Below, one piece after another: positions 23,501 through 28,456 of a stretch of 32,840 nt of DNA. Below the pieces are notes generated by a model. That model was not told where the DNA came from. It made no database searches and saw only the letters and a program-made list of their open reading frames with translations. Positions within the stretch are counted from its first letter, which is position 1. Every line of letters starts with the position of its first letter. The translations under genes were made by a program, and so were the position numbers. The DNA is from Catenulispora rubra (GTDB lineage: Bacteria > Actinomycetota > Actinomycetes > Streptomycetales > Catenulisporaceae), in assembly GCF_015356825.1 (NCBI RefSeq), contig NZ_JAACYW010000115.1, positions 1-32,840 on the forward strand, given 5' to 3'.

Positions 23501-23745
23501 TCGGCAACATCGCCGGCTGCATGGTCCAGGACGGCGTCATCAAGCGGAATTCCAAGGCGCGCCTCATCCGCGGCGGGTCCGTCGTCGCCGACAACCTCAC
23601 CATCGTGGGGCTGCGGCGTGAGAAGGACGACGCCACCGAGGTCCGCGAGGGCTTCGAGTGCGGTATCAACCTCGGGTCGTACAACGACATCAAGGAAGGC
23701 GACATCATCGAGACCTTCGAGATGCGCGAGAAGCCGCGCGTCTAG
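20545..23745 (+). CDS. infB: Translation initiation factor IF-2
   Basis: 1066 aa. A GTPase that places fMet-tRNA on the 30S subunit and promotes subunit joining. An N-terminal IF2_N helical domain (VRVYELAKELGVESKVVMAKLQDLGEFV, 3-30) is followed by a very long Pro/Gly/Ala/Arg-rich tract (about 55-440) with RGG-like GGYGRGGRAGGGG runs, ending in a basic RGRKSKKQRRQ. A second IF2_N copy follows, then the G domain from about 560: GHVDHGKT at 568-575, DTPGHEAF, NKIDKEGAD, then domains II-IV. An SD AAGGAG (20535-20540) sits 4 nt before the GTG. Long open frames on the opposite strand across the repetitive part are composition artefacts. Confidence 0.97.
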   Translation: MAKVRVYELAKELGVESKVVMAKLQDLGEFVRSASSTVEAPVVRKLIDSIQQAESGGAKGGAPKASASAQSAPAAKTAASSSAPRPGGAPKPGPRPGPVAPKPGPAVPAQAQAAAAAASPVVETPAPSVPSVPEAPAAAPVAEAPSAPAPAPTRPASPARPSQGERPGGAIPPRQAPAAGGGSIPGRQSPRPGTPGQRPGGDRDRDRDRGERPDRGERGQRPVPGGTRPGPAAAQRPGQGQGQGQGGRPGGAPTPGPRPAGPRPGNNPFTSSGSTGMQQPPRPAPRPGPPAGAQGDGGRDGGRDGGPRPGMPPRPGGGVPGAPRPNPGMMPGRAAPRPGPGQGRPGGPRPGAPAGGPGGRTGGPRPGAPAGGPGARPGGGGGGGGGYGAPRPGGGAPGGGGGGGYAGRPGGGGGYGRGGRAGGGGTAGAFGRPGGRPGRGRKSKKQRRQEFDNMQAPSLGGAMLPRGNGQTIRLPRGASLVDFAERINANPASLVQVMFHLGEMVTATQSVSDDVFELLGQELGFTVQIVSPEEEDRVLLESFDIDFGENEGGEEDLRVRPPVVTVMGHVDHGKTRLLDAIRKTNVIEGEAGGITQHIGAYQVVAEVAGNERAITFIDTPGHEAFTAMRARGAKATDIAILVVAADDGVMPQTIEALNHAQAADVPIVVAVNKIDKEGADPTKVRGQLTEYGLVAEEYGGETMFVDISAREGLNIDQLLEAVILTADASLDLRANPDMDAQGVAIEANLDRGRGAVATVLVQRGTLRVGDSMVVGDAYGRVRAMMDENGESVAEAGPSRPVQVLGLTSVPGAGDTFLVVEEDRVARQIAERRATRERNAAMARSRKRVSIEDWEKVIKAGEVQQFNIIIKGDGAGSVEALEDSLLKLDVGDEVDLRVVHRGVGSITESDVDLAMASDAVILGFNVRPDGRAKTKSDREGVEIRFYSVIYQAIEEIEAALKGMLKPEFEEVQLGTAEIRAIFRSSKIGNIAGCMVQDGVIKRNSKARLIRGGSVVADNLTIVGLRREKDDATEVREGFECGINLGSYNDIKEGDIIETFEMREKPRV

Positions 23746-23770
23746 TAGGTGGCGATGCTGTACCGAATGT

Positions 23771-23849
23771 TACTGAGTGCACTCGGAAGTAGCCGGACCA
23801 GCAGGTCATCGGTTCAGTTCGAGCCCGGCTGCTTCCGAGCGCATCAGTA
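23771..23849 (+). ncRNA. Long imperfect hairpin RNA element after infB
   Basis: Arms 23771-23796 and 23825-23849 make about 24 pairs with one mismatch and one bulge, including 15 consecutive pairs (one G-U), around a 28-nt loop that itself holds a small hairpin. It lies 25 nt after the infB stop. It could be an RNase III processing site, a terminator or a small RNA. No known family is recognised. Confidence 0.5.
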
Positions 23850-23852
23850 AAC

Positions 23853-23874
23853 GGGCGGTCCATCCGGGCCGCCC
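23853..23874 (+). terminator. Hairpin terminator candidate before ylxP
   Basis: A 9-bp stem (GGGCGG core, one G-U) with a 4-nt loop, followed by CTACTACT and then a third hairpin (CTACTT / AAGTAG at 23885-23902). CCCTACT (23873-23879) can also pair with AGTAGGG (23898-23904), so alternative folds exist. Confidence 0.5.
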
Positions 23875-23939
23875 CTACTACTCTCTACTTAAGAAGAAGT
23901 AGGGACTCATCCCCTGGGCCGGGTTGGCCCTGATGTGCA

Positions 23940-24236
23940 GTGTTCGTGGGGACTATGACCCTCGACATCCTCCTCGGCGACGTCCACTCGCTGAAGGAGA
24001 AGCGCGGGATCGTGAAGCCGATCCTGGCCGAGCTGGACAAGCGTGCCGCCGTAGGCGCCGCCGAGACCGGCTGTCTGGACCTCCACCGGCGTGCCGAGAT
24101 AGGCGTCGCCGTGGTCGCGGCCACCGCCGCCCGAGTGAACGAAGTGCTCGACGATCTCGAGGGCGCCGTAGCGTGGCGCCCGGAGATCGAGCTGCTCAGC
24201 GTCCGAAGACGGCTGCACAGCGACGAGGACGATTAG
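23940..24236 (+). CDS. ylxP: DUF503 protein YlxP
   Basis: 98 aa. DUF503 signature: an N-terminal VGTMTLDILLGDVHSLKEKRGIVKPILAEL, then DLHRRAEIGVAVVA and RPEIELLSVRRRLHSDED. The small alpha/beta protein is regularly found between infB and rbfA and is linked to ribosome assembly by context only. GTG 23940 is preferred because relatives begin M(Y/F)VGT; ATG 23955 would remove five conserved residues. It precedes rbfA by 30 bp. Confidence 0.92.
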   Translation: MFVGTMTLDILLGDVHSLKEKRGIVKPILAELDKRAAVGAAETGCLDLHRRAEIGVAVVAATAARVNEVLDDLEGAVAWRPEIELLSVRRRLHSDEDD

Positions 24237-24266
24237 ACAAATCCGAGCAAGAAGGAGTGAGTTCGC

Positions 24267-24779
24267 ATGGCGAACAACGGAACGCGCGCCGCGAAACTGG
24301 CCGACCGGATCCGGGTGATCGTCGCCGAGACCCTCAAAAACCGGGTCAAGGACCCCCGGCTCGGATTCGTCACCATCACCGACGTCCGCATCACCGGCGA
24401 CCTGCGCGACGCCACGGTGTTCTACACCGTGTACGGCAACGAGGACGAGCGTGCGGAGTCCGAGGCGGCCCTGGAGTCGGCCAAGGGCATCCTGCGCACC
24501 GAGGTGGGCCGGCAGACCGGCGTGAAGCACACGCCGTCGCTGACCTTCATCGCCGACGCCATCCCGGAGGGCGCCCGGCAGATCGAGGACCTGCTGGCCA
24601 AGGTCGCGGTGTCGGACGCCGCGGTCCGGGACGCGGCGGCCACGGCGAGCTACGCCGGCGAGCCGGACCCCTACCGGGCCCCGCGCGCCGACGACGAGTT
24701 CGACGACGAGGACGACGAGGACAAGCACGACGAGGACAAGCACGACGAGGACAAGCACGACGAGGACAAGGACGCCTGA
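24267..24779 (+). CDS. rbfA: Ribosome-binding factor A with charged repeat tail
   Basis: 170 aa. A KH-type fold assisting 30S maturation at the 16S 5' end: RAAKLADRIRVIVAETLKNRVKDPRLGFVTITDVRITGDLRDATVFYTVYG and PSLTFIADAIPEGARQIEDLL are family hallmarks. The C-terminus (about 133-170) is an unusual acidic tail ending in tandem DEDKH pentapeptides (15-bp DNA units at 24714-24773). GAAGGAGT lies about 9 nt before the ATG. The stop is 4 nt before the truB GTG, so the two are coupled. Confidence 0.95.
   Translation: MANNGTRAAKLADRIRVIVAETLKNRVKDPRLGFVTITDVRITGDLRDATVFYTVYGNEDERAESEAALESAKGILRTEVGRQTGVKHTPSLTFIADAIPEGARQIEDLLAKVAVSDAAVRDAAATASYAGEPDPYRAPRADDEFDDEDDEDKHDEDKHDEDKHDEDKDA
24714..24773 (+). 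repeat. 15-bp tandem repeat coding (DEDKH)n in RbfA
   Basis: Four in-frame units of GACGAGGACAAGCAC; the first three are exact and the last ends GAC (DEDKD). The repeat is a candidate for length variation between strains. Confidence 0.95.
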
Positions 24780-24783
24780 GCCG

Positions 24784-25701
24784 GTGGGAAAGCGGACGAA
24801 GGCCGACGACGGCCCCGGCGGTCTGGTGATCGTCGACAAGCCGGCCGGCTGGACCTCGCACGACGTGGTGGGCCGGGTGCGCAGACTCGCGCGCACCCGG
24901 CGCGTCGGCCACGCCGGCACGCTGGACCCGATGGCCACTGGCGTGCTCGTGGTGGGCGTGGAGAAGACCACCCGGCTGCTGGGCCACCTCGCGCTCACCC
25001 GCAAGACCTACGAGACCACCATCCGCCTGGGCGAGAGCACGATCACCGACGACGCCGAGGGCGAGGTGACCGGCAGCGCCGACGCCTCGGGTGTGTCAGA
25101 TGACATGGTTCGTGGCGCGATTCCGTCATTCACCGGCGCGATCCTGCAGCGGCCGTCGGCGGTCTCGGCGATCAAGGTGGACGGCGTCCGCTCCTACAAG
25201 CGGGTGCGCGAGGGCGAGACGGTGGAGCTGGCCGCGCGGCCGGTGACGATCCACCGCTTCGAGGTCCACGGCATCCGCCGCCAGGGCGCGCTGGTCGACG
25301 TCGACGCGACCGTCGAGTGCTCCTCCGGCACCTACATCCGGGCCCTGGCCCGCGACCTCGGCGCGCAGCTCGGCGTCGGCGGGCATCTCACGATGCTGCG
25401 GCGCACCGCGGTCGGGCCCTACGGCCTGGACCTGGCGCGCCCGCTGGCCGAGCTGACCGAGCTGGTGGACGGCGGCGGGGAGCTGCCGGTGGTCCCGCTG
25501 GCCGCCGCCGCGCGGGCCGCGTTCCCGGCCCGGGACCTCACCGCCGAGGAGGCCGGTGCGGTCGCGCACGGCGGCTTCCTGGCGCCCTCCGAGCGGCCCG
25601 GGGAGCCGGTGGCGGTGTTCGGTCCGGACGGCCGGTTCCTGGCGTTGTACGAGGACCTGCCGAGCGGGAAGAAAGCCAAGCCGGTCGCTGTCTTCATCTG
25701 A
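24784..25701 (+). CDS. truB: tRNA pseudouridine-55 synthase
   Basis: 305 aa. Makes pseudouridine 55 in the T-loop of tRNAs. Catalytic Asp48 lies in GHAGTLDPMATGVL (43-54). Other landmarks: KPAGWTSHDVV (19-29), KTYETTIRLGESTITDDAEGEVT, and SSGTYIRALARDLG, with a C-terminal PUA-like domain (from about 240, DLTAEEAGAVAHGGFL). GTG 24784 is the only start in the right place. The gene follows rbfA closely and is closed by the hairpin at 25720-25747. Confidence 0.97.
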   Translation: MGKRTKADDGPGGLVIVDKPAGWTSHDVVGRVRRLARTRRVGHAGTLDPMATGVLVVGVEKTTRLLGHLALTRKTYETTIRLGESTITDDAEGEVTGSADASGVSDDMVRGAIPSFTGAILQRPSAVSAIKVDGVRSYKRVREGETVELAARPVTIHRFEVHGIRRQGALVDVDATVECSSGTYIRALARDLGAQLGVGGHLTMLRRTAVGPYGLDLARPLAELTELVDGGGELPVVPLAAAARAAFPARDLTAEEAGAVAHGGFLAPSERPGEPVAVFGPDGRFLALYEDLPSGKKAKPVAVFI

Positions 25702-25719
25702 CCTGTGGGATCTGACCCG

Positions 25720-25747
25720 GGGCCGCAGCACGGCACAGCTGCGGCCC
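25720..25747 (+). terminator. Terminator after truB
   Basis: A 10-bp perfect stem GGGCCGCAGC / GCTGCGGCCC with an 8-nt loop, 18 bp after the truB stop, followed by AAAAG rather than U's. Confidence 0.7.
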
Positions 25748-25761
25748 AAAAGTCCTAGGTC

Positions 25762-25808
25762 ACAGATTTTGAATGTCGGGATACAGATTTTCAATGTCGG
25801 ACACAGAT
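25762..25808 (+). repeat. A/T-rich direct repeats upstream of ribF
   Basis: ACAGATTTT-(G/C)AATGTCGG occurs at 25762 and 25783, spaced 21 bp with one mismatch, and ACAGAT recurs at 25803. These stand out in base composition from the GC-rich surroundings and may be operator half-sites. No RFN (FMN) riboswitch pattern is seen. Confidence 0.65.
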
Positions 25809-25812
25809 CGTG

Positions 25813-25844
25813 CCGGGGACCGATTGCGCGTCAGCGGTCCCCGG
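25813..25844 (+). other. 10-bp inverted repeat in the ribF leader
   Basis: CCGGGGACCG (25813-25822) and CGGTCCCCGG (25835-25844) pair perfectly over a 12-nt loop, 52 bp before the ribF start. It could be an attenuator stem or an operator. Confidence 0.6.
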
Positions 25845-25896
25845 ATGGCACTCTTGTGTGTCGGCAACCTCTCCCAACCACAAGGCAGGCACCCCC

Positions 25897-26859
25897 GTGG
25901 AACGCTGGCACGGCACCGCCGAGGTCCCGCAGGACTTCGGCCCCTCGGTCGTCACGATCGGCGTCTTCGACGGCGTCCACCGCGGCCACCGCGAGGTGGT
26001 CCGCACGGCCGTCGCCCAAGGCCGCGCGCTCGGACTGCCGACGGTGGTGCTCACCTTCGACCCGCACCCCAGCGAGATCGTGCGGCCGGGCAGCCACCCG
26101 CCGCTGCTGACCACCCAGCGCCACCGGGCCGAACTGCTGGCCTCCGAGGGCGTGGACGCGGTGCTGGTGCTTCCGTTCAGCCTGGAGGTCTCGCGCTGGG
26201 CGCCGGAGGAGTTCATCCGGCTGGTGCTGGTCGAGCACCTGCACGCGCGGGCCGTCGTGGTCGGCGCCAACTTCCGCTTCGGGCACCGGGCCGCCGGCGA
26301 CGCCGCCGCCCTGCAGGAGGCCGGCAGCCGGTACGGCTTCGAGGTCGTGCCGGTCAGCCTGCGGGGCCCGGAGGGCGAGAGCGCGGACAACCGCTTCTCC
26401 TCCACCCGGGTGCGCGCATTGATCGGCGAGGGCGCGGTGGCCGAGTCCGCGGCGCTGCTGGGCCGGCCGCACCGGGTCGAGGGCGTGGTGGTGCGCGGCG
26501 ACCAGCGGGGCCGGGAGCTGGGCTACCCGACCGCGAACGTGGAGACCGTGCCGTTCGCCGCGATCCCGTCCGACGGCGTCTACGCGGGCTGGCTGATCAC
26601 CGACGTCGACAAGCCGGAGAAGTCCGTCCGGCACCCCGCCGCGATCTCCATCGGCACCAACCCGACCTTCGACGGCAAGGACCGGCGGGTCGAGGCGTAC
26701 GCGCTGGACCGGGACGACCTGGACCTGTACGGCACGCACGTGGCCGTGGAGTTCGCCGCGCGCCTGCGCGACACGCTGAAGTTCGACTCGGTCGAGGCCC
26801 TGCTGGACCGGATGGCCGACGACTGCAAGGCGGCGCGGGAGATCACCGACGCCGCGTGA
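25897..26859 (+). CDS. ribF: Bifunctional riboflavin kinase/FAD synthetase
   Basis: 320 aa. Converts riboflavin to FMN (C-terminal kinase domain) and FMN to FAD (N-terminal nucleotidyltransferase). Seen: VVTIGVFDGVHRGH (18-31), LTFDPHPSE (52-60), GANFRFGHRAAGD, SSTRVRALIGEG in the FAD synthetase half; GRELGYPTANV and GIGTNPTFDG-like (SIGTNPTFDG) in the kinase half. GTG 25897 is chosen because it gives the family start VERWHGT; the reading to 25810 adds 29 unsupported residues through the leader repeats. In Streptomyces rpsO follows; here sigR follows instead. Confidence 0.96.
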   Translation: MERWHGTAEVPQDFGPSVVTIGVFDGVHRGHREVVRTAVAQGRALGLPTVVLTFDPHPSEIVRPGSHPPLLTTQRHRAELLASEGVDAVLVLPFSLEVSRWAPEEFIRLVLVEHLHARAVVVGANFRFGHRAAGDAAALQEAGSRYGFEVVPVSLRGPEGESADNRFSSTRVRALIGEGAVAESAALLGRPHRVEGVVVRGDQRGRELGYPTANVETVPFAAIPSDGVYAGWLITDVDKPEKSVRHPAAISIGTNPTFDGKDRRVEAYALDRDDLDLYGTHVAVEFAARLRDTLKFDSVEALLDRMADDCKAAREITDAA

Positions 26860-26907
26860 GGCGTTCGTCACACCGGGTACGGCCCAGCTCACAGCGGTCC
26901 GTGCGCG

Positions 26908-26933
26908 GGAATACACCTGCCCTGTGCCCGGTT
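26908..26933 (+). promoter_or_regulatory. SigR-type autoregulatory promoter
   Basis: GGAAT (26908-26912), an 18-bp spacer and GTT (26931-26933) match the GGAAT-N18-GTT consensus of SigR promoters exactly. It sits upstream of sigR, giving transcription near 26939-26942 and a roughly 40-nt leader to ATG 26983. Confidence 0.8.
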
Positions 26934-26982
26934 ACAACGCTTGAACCCTCAAGGGTCCGACCACGTTGTCGAGGGGACAGGA

Positions 26983-27813
26983 ATGACTTTGGCACTGAAG
27001 CAGCGGCGTCCGGCAGTCAAGATCGATTTGTCGGGGGTCTCGCCTTGGATAAGCTCTTCGGGAAACCCCGAGGAGGTGAGGACGGTCGCCGTGACCGCTG
27101 ACGACGCACGTGGCGAGGCCGTCATCGCCGAGACTGTGCCCAATGAGAAGTCTGGGCCTGTCACCGAGGCTGTGTCCGCCGCAGCTGCGTCATCCGTTGA
27201 GAGCACCGACGCGCCGCGGGTCGACCCCGGCGAGTCCGAGGACGCGCGCAACGAGCGCTTCGAGCGCGACGCCCTGGTGTATCTCGACCAGCTCTACCCG
27301 GCCGCGCTGCGGATGACCCGCAACCCGGCCGACGCCGAGGACCTGATCCAGGAGACGTTCGCCAAGGCGTTCGCCTCCTTCCACCAGTTCCGCGAGGGCA
27401 CCAACCTCAAGGCCTGGCTGTACCGGATCCTCACCAACACATTCATCAACAGCTACCGCAAGAAGCAGCGCGAGCCCCAGGTCAGTCCGACCGAGGAGAT
27501 CGAGGACTGGCAGCTGGCCCGGGCCGAGTCGCACAGTTCGGCGGGTCTGCCCTCGGCCGAGACGGTGGCGCTGGACCACCTGCCGGACTCCGACGTGAAG
27601 GAAGCCCTGCAGGCCATCGGCGAGGAGTTCCGCATCGCGGTCTACCTGGCCGACGTCGAGGGCTTCGCCTACAAGGAGATCGCCGACATCATGGGCACCC
27701 CGATCGGCACCGTGATGTCGCGGTTGCACCGCGGGCGCCGGCAGCTCCGTGCGATGCTTGAGGACTACGCGCGGGAGCGCGGCCTGGTGGCCGCCGCGGC
27801 GGAAGGGAACTGA
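26983..27813 (+). CDS. sigR: ECF sigma factor SigR (thiol-oxidative stress) with long N-terminal extension
   Basis: 276 aa from ATG 26983. Sigma-2 about 95-165 (FERDALVYLDQLYPAALRMTRNPADAEDLIQETFAKAF; NLKAWLYRILTNTFINSYRKKQ), sigma-4 about 200-262 (EEFRIAVYLADVEGFAYKEIADIMGTPIGTVMSRLHRGRRQL). It directs transcription of thiol-redox genes when RsrA is oxidised. The about 92-residue extension before sigma-2 is far longer than in the 227-aa S. coelicolor protein, where an alternative longer unstable isoform is known. Other in-frame starts exist: TTG 26941, GTG 27076 and GTG 27091, the last with GAGGA about 8 nt upstream. Several isoforms are thus possible. Its own promoter is exactly SigR-type. 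Confidence 0.92.
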   Translation: MTLALKQRRPAVKIDLSGVSPWISSSGNPEEVRTVAVTADDARGEAVIAETVPNEKSGPVTEAVSAAAASSVESTDAPRVDPGESEDARNERFERDALVYLDQLYPAALRMTRNPADAEDLIQETFAKAFASFHQFREGTNLKAWLYRILTNTFINSYRKKQREPQVSPTEEIEDWQLARAESHSSAGLPSAETVALDHLPDSDVKEALQAIGEEFRIAVYLADVEGFAYKEIADIMGTPIGTVMSRLHRGRRQLRAMLEDYARERGLVAAAAEGN

Positions 27814-27819
27814 AGCGCC

Positions 27820-28101
27820 ATGAGCTGCGGGCAGCCGCACGAGACGCCGTGCACCGAGGTCCTCGACCATCTCTACGAGTACATCGACAACGAGATGCCC
27901 GATGAGGACTGTGCGGCGGTAAAGCGCCACCTCGACGAGTGCCAGCCCTGTTTGGAGAAGTACGGGCTGGACGCGATGGTGAAGAAGCTCGTGCAGCGCT
28001 GCTGCGGGTGTGACGAGCCGCCGGTCGACCTGCGCGACAAGGTTCTCGCCCGGATCCGGCAGGTGCGCGGCGAGGTCGCCGTGGGCGGCGCGGGAGAGTA
28101 G
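27820..28101 (+). CDS. rsrA: Zinc-binding anti-sigma factor RsrA
   Basis: 93 aa. A ZAS-family protein that holds SigR until thiols are oxidised. Cysteine and histidine positions match S. coelicolor RsrA exactly: Cys3, Cys11, Cys31, His37, Cys41, Cys44, Cys61 and Cys62. The H-x3-C-x2-C zinc core is HLDECQPC (37-44). An extra Cys64 (CCGCD) is present. The first ATG fits. It starts 6 nt after the sigR stop, so the two are translated as one unit. Closed by the strong terminators at 28118-28146 and 28160-28188. Confidence 0.95.
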   Translation: MSCGQPHETPCTEVLDHLYEYIDNEMPDEDCAAVKRHLDECQPCLEKYGLDAMVKKLVQRCCGCDEPPVDLRDKVLARIRQVRGEVAVGGAGE

Positions 28102-28117
28102 CGGTACGGAGAACGAC

Positions 28118-28146
28118 CCAGGGGCACGCCTATGGCGTGCCCCTGG
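28118..28146 (+). terminator. Strong hairpin terminator after rsrA
   Basis: A 13-bp perfect stem with loop TAT, 16 bp after the stop, without a U-tract. Confidence 0.8.
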
Positions 28147-28159
28147 CGCGTTCCGGTCG

Positions 28160-28188
28160 GATCCACTCGTAAGAGTGGATCTTTTCTT
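28160..28188 (+). terminator. Second rsrA terminator with a U-tract
   Basis: A 9-bp perfect stem (GATCCACTC / GAGTGGATC), 4-nt loop GTAA, followed directly by TTTTCTT: a canonical intrinsic terminator, unusual in GC-rich actinomycetes. Confidence 0.85.
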
Positions 28189-28235
28189 GACTGGCGGCCG
28201 TTTTTCCTCTGTACTCGTACGTGCTTTGATCCATT

Positions 28236-28261
28236 CCCGCGGTCTGCCCGACAGCCGCGGG
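28236..28261 (+). other. 7-bp GC inverted repeat upstream of the -10 box
   Basis: CCCGCGG (28236-28242) and CCGCGGG (28255-28261) with a 12-nt spacer, 26 bp before TATGAT. A possible operator. Confidence 0.45.
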
Positions 28262-28286
28262 CGAATTCTGAAGGACGGTGTTTCGG

Positions 28287-28292
28287 TATGAT
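28287..28292 (+). promoter_or_regulatory. Probable -10 box of the HD-GYP operon
   Basis: TATGAT is a near-perfect -10. The -35 region at 17-18 bp upstream (GAATTC or CGAATT) is poor, so another sigma factor or an activator is possible. It predicts a leader of about 160 nt. Confidence 0.5.
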
Positions 28293-28300
28293 CCACCTCA

Positions 28301-28379
28301 TTGGCGGTGGTCTCTGAGTCGGGAGATCCCGACTCCTGCCAAGCCACAGGCCGGCGCCGCCCCATGTGCCGGCCTGTGG
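28301..28379 (+). ncRNA. Structured leader RNA of the HD-GYP gene (candidate)
   Basis: Three stems: TTGGC/GCCAA (28301-28305 with 28338-28342) enclosing GAGTCGGGA/TCCCGACTC (28316-28324 with 28327-28335), then a 12-bp perfect stem (28344-28355 with 28368-28379) with a C-rich loop. CCACC/GGTGG (28293-28297 with 28306-28310) could form a competing or pseudoknotted stem. No named riboswitch class is recognised. The rest of the 28102-28456 gap holds the two rsrA terminators and the -10 box, and no gene. Confidence 0.45.
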
Positions 28380-28456
28380 ACCTGCCGGGCGTTTCGTGAC
28401 AGGGTTTTGCGTTGACCGGTGCTGACGCGCTCCCTGCGCGGACTAGAGGATGACCG

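Noticed and set aside
23771..23849. tRNA or tRNA-like gene (GGTTCAGTTCGAGCC resembles a T-arm)
   Set aside because: The element has one long stem and lacks D- and anticodon arms; total length and pairing do not fit a tRNA.
24714..24773. CRISPR-like array
   Set aside because: The 15-bp units are contiguous, lack spacers and stay in the rbfA reading frame; a coding microrepeat.
25762..25897. FMN (RFN) riboswitch before ribF
   Set aside because: None of the conserved RFN sequence blocks can be seen; only short repeats and one inverted repeat are present.
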